Both the position numbers and the translations under genes were made by a program. Positions 11,106 to 21,785 of a stretch of 64,000 bases of DNA are shown here, one piece after another; positions within the stretch are counted from its first letter, which is position 1, and every line of letters starts with the position of its first letter. The stretch is from Siphlonurus alternatus (taxonomy: Eukaryota > Arthropoda > Insecta > Ephemeroptera > Siphlonuridae), in NCBI GenBank assembly GCA_949825025.1, contig OX463781.1:36854366-36918365 (forward strand), in the 5' to 3' direction. The notes under the pieces were generated by a model, which was given only the letters and a program-made list of their open reading frames with translations, had not been told where the DNA came from and did no database searches.

Positions 11106-12155
11106 TATGAGACATTACTTGATTGCCCTGGTCATAGGACAGACCCAGCAGTGCCTCAATTTTTCCCCAACAATGCCCCTTTGGAGTGCCAGACTTTCGA
11201 CCACGGTGATACCCAGCTTCCACGGAATCACCCGTAGGACCCGGGTCTATTACCCCGAGCATGACGTACGAATAGTGTCACCACAATAACCATCAGTCCC
11301 ACCGCGACCGAGCTTTGCACCCTCTCCCCCGACCCAAAATCTCCGTCCGTGAGCGCCGTTCACTGCTGGGTTCGGATATAAGCTTTGCTTCACCCACCCG
11401 TTTGGAAAGCCTCTCACCATTCAGACCATTGCCTCACCGAAAACATCCATGAGGAGTGTTCGTCATACGTGGGTCAGGCCAAGAGGATTACTTCCTGACT
11501 GCACGGGCGACTACGATATATTGGCACCACATCTCCCTGAGCCGGCCGGCTGGTCACCATACACGAAACATAGTTCCCCCAACACAGTTAATACGCCACA
11601 AAGCGCTCGCACCCACCCCCAACCCACATTTACCCATCCCCCGCCGACACAGCCACTCCTGACTTGCGTCAAGTAAGTCGCCGTTCCGTCGGCCCACCGC
11701 CGCCACCCAACGGCCGGCCCGGTTCAGATCCACTGATGACCATCCTCCCAATGAGTGCAGCCTCCTTCTTCCCTCCAAAACCACCCTGATGGTAAGGTGG
11801 CCGATACTGCGGACCTCGCCGCCACTAGGTGCAGCCGGCAAACTGATCACGCCGGCCATCCGAGGACTCCTTCACGCAACCTCCGACAATTGCGCTAGGG
11901 ACCGTTGCATTTATCCTCCAATAGTCTGCTGTTAAACTATGAGAGTCCCCAGCATTGCCGAGATTTTGCTGCATAGGTACTCTGAGCTCCGCAGCAGCAG
12001 GGAGAGCTCAGGCTCTATAACCGGTTAGTGGCTATGGACTGAGGGCTGTAATTTAACAACCCCCAGGTGGAGCCCCAAGGGCGCGGTCCCACGCGTCGCG
12101 TACTGAACTTTCCCCACACAGTGTTTAGCATGAGTCAAGAACAGCCGGGTGCCCT
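11106..12155 (-). mobile_element. Retroelement family B, about 1 kb, minus strand
   Basis: A GC-rich segment between ATT tracts. Its first 180 bp (11,106-11,285, the element's 3' end) match 12,191-12,567. Near its far end (about 11,943) it shares GTCCCCAGCATTGCC with the 5' region of the R4-like element, so it may be an internally deleted, non-autonomous relative. No protein was recognised. Confidence 0.65.
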
Positions 12156-12190
12156 TTTTTATTTTTATTATTATTATTATTATTTTTTTT

Positions 12191-12567
12191 GTGAGACACC
12201 ACTAGATTGCCCTGGTCATAGGACAGACCCAGCTGTGCCTCGTTTTTTCCCCAACAATGCCCCTTTGGAGTGCCAGACTTTCGGCCACGGTGTTAAGGTG
12301 GATTTTCATGGGCGGCAACGGCGACGCGGCGCGATTTTAACTTAAAAGCTGTGAAATCCTATGCGGTGGCGAATTCGCAGGTAATCGCGTTAATTACGAT
12401 GCTCTTTTTCTTTTAATCGCCCAATATGGCCGCCAATGGATGTTACAGCAAGTGCGCATTATTCGCGTCGCGTCGCATGGTAAAAATCGCCATCTGAATC
12501 CACCTTTACCCAGCCTCCACGGAATCACACCCGTAGGACCCGGGTCTATTACCCCGAGCATGACGTA
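12191..12567 (-). mobile_element. Retroelement family B, truncated copy with nested MITE
   Basis: The left 105 bp and right 62 bp are the same sequence as 11,106-11,280, interrupted by a 210-bp palindromic insert. It ends at ACGTACG, after which AT-rich genomic DNA begins. An ATT tract at 12,160-12,190 forms its 3' junction. Confidence 0.8.
12296..12505. mobile_element. MITE with TTA target duplication (PIF/Harbinger-like)
   Basis: Termini AGGTGGATTTTCATGG and (reverse complement of the right end) AGGTGGATTCAGATGG are inverted repeats, flanked on both sides by TTA. The undisturbed family-B copy reads GGTGATACCCAG at the matching place (about 11,206), so this one was filled by the insert plus a duplicated TTA. 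TWA duplications are typical of PIF/Harbinger; the superfamily call is inference. There is no coding capacity. Confidence 0.8.
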
Positions 12568-12569
12568 CG

Positions 12570-13320
12570 TAAAAGTAATAGAACAATATTATTACCAATA
12601 CATACCAATATATAGCGCAACTATTTACTTTTTTATTATTGCATGATGATTCGTAGCTAGTTTTAATTAAATAATAATTGTTTATTAATAATTTAAAAAC
12701 TGCAGCTCAATTATCTAAACACAATACCAAATTTCAAAATACTCATCACCTAAAATGATAGCTCTCTCTTATTATCAGAAATGTATTCAGCCTGTATGTA
12801 ATTTATTTTTTTATTCATATTATATTATTAATATATTTTTTTTTTTTTTTTTATACATTAAAATACGTTTATATTGAACACATTTTAATTGATGAAAGTA
12901 TATTACTATTTGTGAATAATTATCATCTTACATTTGGAGTTACCATGATCAAGATGGCGAAATAGATGTACTGCATTCTATACAACATTTTAAAGCCTTT
13001 TAACTACTAGCTGCAAATCCTTGTTTTGGTTCTTTGAAGTTTATACAATTAAAAATAAATAACAGACAATATCCAAACCATAAATTGATAAAGCTTTTGA
13101 TATTATACTCTGAAAAGTATTTTTATCAGTGAATGTATATAATATATATGTTAAAAAAATATGTCACAACTTAGACAGCATTAAATGAATCATAATTATA
13201 ATAATAATTATTCGAGGAATAATAATAATGTGATAACCCCAATTTGGAGTAGACTGGTCATGTATAATAAACATGGGCCATTTCTGAAATGTTTAAGTCT
13301 ATAATATATAATAAGCTACC
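12570..13320. other. AT-rich intergenic DNA, nothing recognised
   Basis: AT-rich, with a T-run at about 12,836-12,852. No gene feature was found. Confidence 0.5.
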
Positions 13321-13324
13321 AATA

Positions 13325-13596
13325 AAGTTTCGACCTCAATTTTTTATATTGCAGAAATGGATAGAGCGTGCAAAGTTATGCTACCCTGATTTTTTTCAGA
13401 TTTTTTAGAGACCGGGAAGTCCTATCTTTTTCTTAAGGATTGGCGTCTCATGACGTTACAAAAATAACTTTCAATAATTTTTTAATAATATATCCAGGGC
13501 TCTAAAAAATCTGAAAAAAATCATTGTAGAACTTTGCACACTATCCATTTCTGAAAAAAAAAAAAAAAAAAAAAAAAAAATGAGGTTGATACTCCA
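13325..13596. mobile_element. Palindromic MITE, family M1 (copy 3)
   Basis: Left arm TTTCGACCTCAATTTTTT and right arm AAATGAGGTTGATACTCCA with the usual internal TGCAAAGTTATGCTACCC and GCGTCTCATGACGTTAC blocks. A long A-run of about 27 bp lies in the right arm. Confidence 0.85.
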
Positions 13597-13993
13597 TTGA
13601 CATAAAAAGTATCGACAACCTCAAGAATTTTCATTTAAGTTTTAATGATCTGTTGTTGGTAGTGTTTTTATAGCGTAAAGATCTATTCGGACCATGATTT
13701 TTCTGCATGTTAATAGTCCCAATTTAACTATTACTAATGACGTATAGTACTAACTCAACAAAAGTGTACTGTGATGTTTTGATTGTATAGGAGAGAATGA
13801 ATAAATAAAAGAATGTTGAATTTTTTGAACATTGAATTGAATTTTTGTCGCCCATCAATGCGTATATATTTAACATCCTTAACAATTGCAGATGCAATTT
13901 AGATTAATTTATTATTTATTGTTATCATATTTTCTATGATAGTCATCAAATAATGAAAGTCAGAAAATTAATTTAGTTTTATTGTTTTCATAG

Positions 13994-14063
13994 GTTTTGT
14001 ATCCAAATTCAAAGCAATGGAGGAAGAAATAGATTACGAGTATGGAAATTACAAGGAAAAAAA
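13994..14063 (+). CDS. Small membrane-protein gene, exon 1 (start codon at 14,017)
   Basis: The segment begins after a good acceptor (TATTGTTTTCATAG) and ends at a consensus donor, GTGAGTA, at 14,064. The ATG at 14,017 opens an acidic, Tyr-rich N-terminus, MEEEIDYEYGNYKEK, and the exon stops two bases into the next codon. The upstream acceptor suggests at least one 5' non-coding exon further left. Taken alone 47 coding bases prove little. The case rests on phase-compatible splicing to 14,675 or 26,294, both of which encode a transmembrane helix. No known family was recognised. The acidic N-terminus followed by lysines and a membrane helix would suit a single-pass or hairpin membrane protein. 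Confidence 0.55.
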
Positions 14064-14674
14064 GTGAGTATACTCTTCTTGTACTATAACTGGGCATCCT
14101 GTCATGTCATATATAAACATGCAGGGCATATATATATCTGAAGACTGTAGTCGTAATAAAAGTATTTTGTTTATCTCAATTTAATTCATGGACACTGGGC
14201 TTGTGTTTCATTGTTTCAATTGAATATCTGTATATTGAAGAGAAAAAAAACAGCAAATAGGGCATGCGTTTGCAGTTTTTTCAATGTAAATTTACCGCCA
14301 ACATGGTTTTTAGCTACTTCTAGTTGAAAGTGAACATGCATGTTTTTAGACTCCTTCATTTATATTTCATATATATACATTAAAAAGATTTTATATCATA
14401 ATAATATTATTATTAAATATAATAATTATATTAATTAATTTATCTTTTATCTCATGATAGTCGGAGAGTTAATCTGCAATTGTAGCTTATAATATAAGAG
14501 AGAGTGGAACTCTTGAGCTTACTGCATAATTTGATAAATGTGCATATCGAAGGTATTTACAAAATCAATCTGCGTTTATTTTGTATTTTATAATAACAGT
14601 TAAAGTGAATATGAAATATTTGTCCTGTTTTAATTTGTTCACAAGTGAACTAATTTAATAACATTTTTTTGCAG
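14064..14674. other. Intron of the membrane-protein gene
   Basis: AT-rich sequence between consensus GTGAGT and TTTTTTTGCAG sites. Nothing else was recognised. Confidence 0.5.
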
Positions 14675-14781
14675 ATCATTCCCGAAGTGGTGCTTAAGTT
14701 CAACTTGGTGGGTGATTTATGGTTCTTTTTTTTCGGGCGCAGCTTTAATCGCTCTCGGTTTAATATACATTTTATATAAAA
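14675..14781 (+). CDS. Small membrane-protein gene, transmembrane exon A
   Basis: The acceptor TTTTTTTGCAG ends at 14,674 and the consensus donor GTAAGT starts at 14,782. Entered in the phase left by exon 1, it gives SFPKWCLSSTWW, then a hydrophobic helix VIYGSFFSGAALIALGLIYI and LYK. The helix and the matched strong splice sites make this the best-supported exon of the gene. It exits one base into a codon and is phase-compatible with 21,660-21,785. Its opening P-x-W and VI-x-G spacing resembles the alternative exon at 26,294. Confidence 0.65.
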
Positions 14782-14893
14782 GTAAGTATTGTTGAAATAA
14801 AATAAAATGTAATATAATGTAAATTTTATGTTATACATATATAAAATATTGTATATATATAATATATAATTATATAAATAAAAATATAATATA

Positions 14894-15835
14894 CAGACTG
14901 GGCCAGAAATGGTGTTTCGATCGTATGCTAAATTTTCGGCAGGAGGACTTTCAGCTAGAAAGTTGAAATTTGGCATACATAAAGCCAAGAGTTGAAAGTT
15001 TTTTTGACATGTGTTAGAATTTTTTTAAAATCAATATTTCATGCCTTTTTAGGGGTGGATTCACGATTTGCATTACTTCCTTATGGGATTTCCATGTTGA
15101 AATAAGTTGATAAAAAAAGATTCTCCGATCAGCACCAAATTTTATTTCTAGGGGGTTCAAAACACGCTGAATCTAATGGTGTAATTTAAATATTATAAAA
15201 ACAACCCCTAATGAGATATTGATCCTTACTACTTTAAAAAATTATTTTATCTTAATTTTGACATTACCATTAAAACGAACTTATTTTTTTTACCCCAAAA
15301 AACACCTTTAAATTTTTTAAATCGGAGTAAGTCAAGGATTTAATTTTTAGGGGTTGGTATTTTTACCCCTCATGTTGAAATCCTTAAATCTCTCCGATTT
15401 AAAAAATTCAAATATGTTTTCTAAGGTAAAAAAAATAAGCTTGTTGCAATGGTAATGTCAAAATTAGGATAAAATAATTTTTTAACGTAGTACGATTCAC
15501 TATCTCGTTAGAAGTTGTTTTTATCACATTTTAAATTACACCATTAGATTTAGCATGTTTTGAACCCCCTAGAAATAAAATTTGGTGCTGATCGGAGAAA
15601 ATTTTTCTATCAACTTAATTTAACATGGAAATCTCAACAGGAAGTAATGCAAATAGTGAATCTACCCCTAAAAAGGCATGAAATATTGATTTTCAAAATT
15701 TCAAAAATTTCTAACACATGTCAAAAAAAACTTACAATTCTTGGCTTAATGTGTGCGAATATTCAACTTTCTAGCTGAAAGTCCTCCCGCCGCAAATTTA
15801 GCTTACGATCGGAACACCATTTCTGGCCCAGTCTG
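14894..15835. mobile_element. 942-bp foldback MITE with TA flanks (Tc1/mariner-like ends)
   Basis: The whole element is one long imperfect palindrome centred near 15,365. The left end CAGACTGGGCCAGAAATGG is mirrored by CCATTTCTGGCCCAGTCTG at the right, both bordered by TA. The arms mirror each other over about 450 bp each (for example the GATCGGAGAA block and the TTTCTAGGGGGTTCAAAAC block). No transposase is present. Confidence 0.88.
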
Positions 15836-15987
15836 TATATATATATATATATATACATGAAGATGACATATAGTAAGTTTTTCAACTTACAGACATTGCC
15901 AGTATTTTATATAATTTTAAACTTCTACCGTGTTTACCCGCCAAGACAAGAAAGGAAAATCTGTCAGAAAATTTAAAAGTCTTCCGA

Positions 15988-16063
15988 GGTAGGACTCGAA
16001 CCCACATCTCTCTGTGCAATCGCGGCGGCGAGCGCCTTATCCCCTTAGACCACTCGGTCGACC
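15988..16063 (-). other. tRNA-like block (class II type), copy 1
   Basis: The minus strand reads CCGAGTGGTCTAAGGGGAT (A-box-like) and then GTGGGTTCGAGTCC (B-box) in a Leu/Ser-like layout with a long variable region. The ends do not pair as an acceptor stem, so it is a pol III promoter relic or SINE head, not a tRNA gene. Confidence 0.7.
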
Positions 16064-16319
16064 TTCAAATCTCTGACAAACTCTCTTTACTTATACTGCA
16101 CCAGCCGTGAAGTTGGCGCCAAGAGGCCAGAACGCTAGTTGCCAACTTTTAAACTCAAATGAGTAGCCTCCAAATTTTAATACCCACGTAAGTGAAATGA
16201 TGAAGATGACATATAGTAAGTTCTTCAACTTACAGACATTGGCAGTATTTTATATAATTTTAAACTTCTACCGTGTTTACCCGCCAAGTTAAGAAAAGAA
16301 AATCTGTCAGAAAATTTAA

Positions 16320-16407
16320 AAGTCTTCCGAGGTGGGACTCGAACCCACATCTCTCTGTGCAATCGAGGCGGCGAGCGCCTTATCTCCTTAGACCACTCGG
16401 TCGACCT
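16320..16407 (-). other. tRNA-like block, copy 2
   Basis: Nearly identical to copy 1, about 345 bp downstream and in the same orientation. The B-box GGTTCGAGTCCCACC is intact. Confidence 0.7.
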
Positions 16408-16480
16408 TCAAATCTCTGACAAACTCTCTTTACTTATACTGCGCCAGCCGTGAAGTTGGCGCCAAGAGGCCAGAACGCTA

Positions 16481-17062
16481 TAGAACCAACATATGGTCAG
16501 CGCTGTCACTTTGACATTGCAGATAAGTCAGGAATGCATAATAAAGTCTGAAGAAACAGACAGGTGGAATGGATAATATGATGTTATGATTTAAATTTAT
16601 AATATACTTCTATTTTCTTATGCGTTATTATACGGCGACCTTATATAAGAAAAGTACGTGTTAGGAAAATAAATATTTTATTTTACGTATTTTTGAACTG
16701 ATTTATACTAACTTATATCCCCCACTATTCCACCTCTTTTTCTTAATATCTTTTCTTCAAGGTTTGAAATTGTTCGCGGCTTCCTGAGACAAGATATAAA
16801 GAAAATGAGGTGGAATAGTGGGAGTAATGTGATAGAATAAATCAGTTTAAAAATAGGTAAAATTAAAATATTTGTTTTCCTGACACATACTTTTTTTTAT
16901 AAGGTCGCCGTATAATAACGCATAATAATATTGAAGTATTTTATAAATTTAAATCATAACATAATATTATCCATCCCACCTGCCTGTCTCTTCAGAATTT
17001 TTTATGAATTCCTGGCTTATCTGCCATGTCAAAGTGACAGCGCTGACCATATGATGGTTCTA
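16481..17062. mobile_element. Inner palindromic element of the compound foldback
   Basis: The arms start CATATGGTCAGCGCTGTCAC and mirror each other across a centre near 16,772 (TACGGCGACCTTAT and its complement near 16,904-16,917). It interrupts the tRNA-related unit just after GGCCAGAACGCTA, so it is the younger element. No coding capacity. Confidence 0.8.
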
Positions 17063-17313
17063 CTATAGCCGCGAACTTTCTTGTCTTGGCGGGTAAACAC
17101 GGTAGAAGTTTAAAATTATATAAAATACTGCCAATGTCTGTAAGTTGAAAAACTTACTATGTCATCTTCATCAATTCACTTACGTGGGTGTTAAAATTTG
17201 GAGCCTACTCATTTGAGTTTAAAAGTTCGCGGCTAGCGTTCTGGCCTCTTGGCGCCAACTTCACGGCTGGCGCACTATGAGTATAAGTAAAGAGAGTTTG
17301 TCAGAGATTTGAA

Positions 17314-17400
17314 GGTCGACCGAGTGGTCTAAGGGGATAAGGCGCTCGCCGCCGCGATTGCACAGAGAGATGTGGGTTCGAGTCCCACCTCGGAAGACTT
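17314..17400 (+). other. tRNA-like block, copy 3 (inverted)
   Basis: The plus-strand copy in the right arm of the foldback, with A-box-like GAGTGGTCTAAGGGG and B-box GGTTCGAGTCCC both intact. Confidence 0.7.
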
Positions 17401-17455
17401 TTAAATTTTCTGACAGATTTTCTTGTCTTGGCGGGTAAACACGGTAGAAGTTTAA

Positions 17456-17459
<4 letters not shown>

Positions 17460-17512
<53 letters not shown>
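17460..17512. repeat. (TA)n microsatellite
   Basis: An uninterrupted TA run of about 50 bp bordering the foldback. Confidence 0.95.
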
Positions 17513-17513
<1 letters not shown>

Positions 17514-18335
17514 CTATATTGTGATTTTCACTACAGAATAATATATCTCTCAGATCAGTAGCAGCGCTATCGTTATTGCGGTTCTTGTTTTACACCTCGT
17601 TTCCCATGTATTATTTTTTCATAAGACATGTCTTCTTGAAGTTATTGTAAATTAAAATGCCATCATAGTGATTCCTGAAAAAAAAAAAAAAAAAAAATGA
17701 GATACACGATAAAAAAAACTAAATTAATATTTATGCACATTATGTGAAACTCTTAATTTGTAATATTTATTACAATATATTAACGGATTAAACTTTTTTT
17801 TTATTAATTTAATATTAATAAAAGCGATGTTTAAATTGACATGTCATTCCATTAATTTAATAAGATTTTTTGAGGTGTCACTAAATAATGTTTAATTATA
17901 TGACCTGAATATTGCATAACTATATTATTTTTTTAACATGGAAAAAAATTTATACTTTTTAAATTAATAAAGTGTTAGATATATAATTTTTAGTTAATAT
18001 AACTTTGATATATTCCCTAATATAGTGTGTATAATTATAATTTAGTTATAAGAACTAAAAAAATGCTTTAAAAAATTTTCTAACATATAATATGAATTAA
18101 GAAATAAATATCTTTGTCGGACTTTACTTTTTATTTTATTTGATCACTTCTAGAAATAAGCAAAACCCGAAATATTTGCTAATTTCGGTCTTTGCTTAAA
18201 TTGCTAGTGGCACATCAATTTGTTTAAATTAGTTTCGGGCATTGCTCGAATTTGGGGCTTTGGTATCAACATTTACACTCAGGACACAAGTTATAGATTT
18301 TGAACAATAGATATACAGATTCTATAGTTTTCCTT
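17513..18335. other. AT-rich intronic DNA, nothing recognised
   Basis: Homopolymer A and T runs and scattered AT-rich sequence; no exon is supported. Confidence 0.5.
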
Positions 18336-18340
18336 TACAA

Positions 18341-18664
18341 TGGAGTATCGACCTCAATTTTTTTTTTTTTTTGTTGCAGAAATGGGAACAGGGTGCAAAG
18401 TTATGCTATCCTGATTTTTTTTCAAAATTTTTTGAGACCGGGAACTATTTTTAAAAAATTATTGAAAATCCTTTTTGTGACGTCACGAGGCGGCAAGTCC
18501 TATCTTTTTCTTAAGAAGCAGCGTCTCGTGACTTCACGGAAAGGATTTTCAATATTTTTTGAAGATAGTTCCCGGTCTCAAAAGAATCTGAAAAAAAATC
18601 AGTGTAGCATAACTTTGCACCCTCTATCCATTTCTGCAGTAAAAAAATTGAGGTCGATACTCCA
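18341..18664. mobile_element. Palindromic MITE, family M1 (copy 4, best preserved)
   Basis: A 324-bp palindrome with ends TGGAGTATCGACCTCAA and TTGAGGTCGATACTCCA. The arms run through GCAAAGTTATGC, ACCGGGAACTATTTTTAAA and TTTGTGACGTCACGAGGCG to the centre. This is the reference copy for the family in this window. Confidence 0.92.
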
Positions 18665-18669
18665 TGGTA

Positions 18670-19860
18670 ACGTTTTAACGTTTTGAACAATTTGAGTTAT
18701 ATAAGAATTTTATGCTCTTCCGATATTATTATTAATAAATTGAGGTTATTGAGGAGAGTCGGTCAATATACTAGAAAAAAGCTGATGAACGAGAACATAA
18801 AATTCAAGTATTTTATTTATTTATTTTTTTTTCTTTTGTGACGCAATGTCTGTGCGAAACGTCTTGTGATCGAAATAGATAGATATATAGACCCATCAAT
18901 TCCACCATATCATATTGGTTTATAAAAATACTAAAATAGTAGCATAAATATTAACAAGAATGTTAACAGAGCTAAATGAAAAGTATAAACATTGCAAAAT
19001 CAAAGCCTCCTGAATATAACAACATTAAATTTTTTCTTGTGGTAGCTCCTCATTGGTTATTTTTTATAAAGACTTGAACGCATTCAACTGCAAAACTCTA
19101 AACATATTCTTCATAATAACTAACAAGTAAGAATGAACAACCTTCATGTTTTTTTTTTTTTTTTTTTTTGCGCATTTGGATAGAGGACTTTGTCAATTTT
19201 TGTATTGTCATTTTTTTTTTAAATATCTAATAACACCCATAAAATCAAGGTGACAGACGCTGTGACGTCCGATTTTAAGGGTGTCAGAAGGTTCTCTAAC
19301 ACCCTTAAAATCGTACAGAAATTGACAGTAACTCGAGGTCCGTTATCGAAATATGCAATAAAAACATAAAGATTGTTGTGGTAAAGATTTTCTAGGCTAA
19401 ACCCACCCATTTCTCTTTAATCCTGACAATTGTAGAGTTTTTTCATTTGAAAATATTACATAGTAATCTATTACTTATAGTGGTGGTTGTGCTTTGACAC
19501 TAGCGGGAAAACTATACTCTATTTCATTGGTTGGTATACAGCGTTAGGCAAAAAATGCAGATAGGGATAATTCTCTTTATATCATGCACTGGCTTTGGAA
19601 GTAACGTTGGACTTGAGATGAAATGGCTAGCACTTGACATGGTTTGCTTTGATCCGACTATACTATATGGCGATATAATATAAAGAATGTCATATAAAAA
19701 ATATGAATGTTGAATAACATTATATACATGTACGTAATACAGTATAATATTATGTTGAACTGAAGATTTTTTTTCTATAGAGTAATTGAAGATTATATTA
19801 GTTTTAAATAATTCCCCTTTGAGTATAGCTACAGATACGAGTAATACGTTACAATAGAAA
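18670..19860. other. Intronic AT-rich DNA with one short hairpin
   Basis: The only structure noticed is a perfect 15-bp inverted repeat at 19,269-19,312 (CGATTTTAAGGGTGT and its complement, 14-base loop). The rest shows no exon or repeat. Confidence 0.5.
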
Positions 19861-19868
19861 GCAATATA

Positions 19869-20614
19869 CAGGGTGTCCAAAGATCTCTAGATTTTTAAAA
19901 CAGAAATAGTTAGTATTTTTTAATGTTCACTTTATATACATCAAATTAAAGCTCTGTATTTAAAATTTTCAAAAATGTCAACAGATTTTTTTGTTTTAAG
20001 CGTGCTTTTCCTTTTTTAACCGTTAGAAAGCAAAATGGGCACTTTTTTCCTGAATCACGAGTGCATGGCTGCACCCAAAAATTGGTTGCATCAATTCTTA
20101 TGGTCGTTGATTTTTTTTTTCAATGCAAATGCTCTCTAAATGGGCTTCGTTGGTGGCTCAGCAAACATCCAGTCCCTCCTCGAACGCACGCTACACATTG
20201 CGCAGCATGAAAGGCATGGTGAACTGGATCGTGATGGTGATGCTTTGCTTTAGCTCCAACGAGTCTCACACTGAAATTTTCAATACGCTGTCCTTCACAT
20301 AGTCTCGTAGAAAGAATTTTGAGGGAGTAACATCAGAGAACCTAGGGACCCATGTTGTGGGGCCCCACGTTGATCCATATGCCTGGGAACACCTCGTCCA
20401 AAAAACGATGCACGAAAAAGTGCAAAAAGCTCCCACTTTGCCTTCTAACGGGTAAAACGAAAAAATCAGCTTTCAATTTTTTTTTCTGTTCACATGTTTG
20501 AAAATGCTAAATTCATAGCTTTATACAATTTGATGTACATAAAGTGAACATTAAAAGATACTAAACGGTTGCTATATTGGAGTTAAAAAAATCTAAAGAT
20601 CTTTTGAACACCCC
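19869..20614. mobile_element. Degenerate mariner-type element, TA flanked
   Basis: The ends CAGGGTGTCCAAAGATCT and (complement of the right end) CGGGGTGTTCAAAAGATCT are inverted repeats bordered by TA. The arms continue inwards for about 100 bp (TTTTTAATGTTCACTTTAT). The middle holds a short transposase relic on the minus strand. The CAGGGTGTCC terminus and TA target are typical of mariner-like elements. Confidence 0.82.
20140..20415 (-). pseudogene. Mariner-type transposase C-terminal relic
   Basis: Minus-strand translation gives FPGIWINVGP, then after a frame change FSDVTPSKFFLRDYVKDSV, and later MLRNV-stop-RAFEEGLDVC. These line up with the C-terminal motif series of insect mariner/IS630-type transposases (FPGRWIGRGG, SPDLTP-DFFLWG-VKD, MLRRV-EF--RLDVC). 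The aspartate of the D-x-TP motif, expected to be the last catalytic residue, is present. Stops replace tryptophan-type positions. Only the last third of a transposase is represented. Confidence 0.78.
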
Positions 20615-20619
20615 GTAAA

Positions 20620-21650
20620 TATAACAAGTTTTTTTTTTTTTTTGTTAATGAACTGGTACAGTGTGTACACTACACAATTTTTGTGTATTCTTGATAATTA
20701 TAGCTACTCTTTTATTCTGGGGATTTAAGCACTTTATTTACTTTTAGGTGTTTCGTTGCATTTTTTCAGAATTCATGTTATTATTAAAGCTTAATTAAGT
20801 TATCAAAGAAACTAGAATAACTGGCACTTAATTATATTGATGATTACATAGATAAATTTTTAACAGAAACCACTATATAACCTACAAGAAGTGCGAGGAT
20901 TTGATTCGCTGAATTCCTCTATTAACTTTTATTTATAGTTTTTATTAAGTGCATCTGAAAATCCAAGATAATTAATTCAGGTCTTAAAAATTAAAATTAC
21001 ACTGAATATTAATAATTAATTTATCATGATATTTAAACTCTGGTAATATTTTATATAATTTGAAAATTACTATATCGCCATTTGAACTAATTCAACCGTG
21101 TTTTTAAAATTAGAATTTCATCATGGTAGAGTAAAAAATTCTTGCATTTTATATTTATGGACCATGTGATGTGGGTTTCTAAAATCCCGTTCAATGTTGT
21201 CATGCTTGTCAATAGATAATAGCAATATTAATTTTAAAATTTAGACACATCATTTAAGAAAATAAAGATAAAAAAATCAAAGACAATGTTTACCTTTTGC
21301 AAATATGGCATGCTGTTGGTCATTTACTTTTTTTTTTCATGAAAAAGGACTGACAGAAAATAATAAATAACTATATTTATAAAGTTTTTGATATCACTCC
21401 TCTTATACACATATTTTTATTTCACTTTTATTTAATTATTATTCACCGAATTTATTATAAATATATATATATATATATATTATACATCATAAAAAATCTA
21501 TAAATGTATAAATTTGTTACATTTTTCAAACTACTGAACAAGACAATCTTTTTTTTTTTAATTATTTATATTTTCGTTTTTCGTTGTATTGGTAATCTTA
21601 AATGCAGTAAAAAACATTACATTAGATGGGGAATTCTCCTATATATATTT
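20620..21650. other. Intronic AT-rich DNA, nothing recognised
   Basis: No exon or repeat was supported apart from a short AT run at 21,463-21,480. Confidence 0.5.
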
Positions 21651-21659
21651 TTTTTATAG

Positions 21660-21785
21660 ATGCTCTACGCATTGAAACTAAATGTGCCAAAACAAAAAAA
21701 GTTTCTATTTTCAAAATTGAAGACACGGGAATTTTTTTAAAAATCTTCCTTCTTTTGAATATAGTACCAAAACGTGACGTACCAG
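21660..21785 (+). CDS. Small membrane-protein gene, candidate exon 3
   Basis: A T-rich acceptor ending ATAG (21,659) is followed by 126 bases open in the required phase. They read NALRIETKCAKTKKVSIF, KIEDTGIFLKIFLLLNIV and PKRDVP, then a donor GTGAAT at 21,786. It would lie on the side after the transmembrane helix, is Lys-rich, and has a second short hydrophobic patch. Support is phase agreement on both sides only; there is no family match. Confidence 0.4.

Larger units (their letters stand above)
15856..17460. mobile_element. Compound foldback with tRNA-related units
   Basis: Two direct copies of a unit of about 345 bp (15,856-16,200, and 16,201 to about 16,480) are mirrored by inverted copies at about 17,065-17,460. 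Each unit carries GTAAGTTTTTCAACTTAC, TGTTTACCCGCCAA, a tRNA-like block, and GTGAAGTTGGCGCCAAGAGG. A separate palindrome sits in the middle (about 16,481-17,062). The whole lies between AT microsatellites. Confidence 0.8.

Noticed and set aside
15988..17400. Functional tRNA-Leu or tRNA-Ser genes
   Set aside because: The A- and B-box-like blocks are good, but the acceptor ends do not pair and the block is part of a larger repeated unit.
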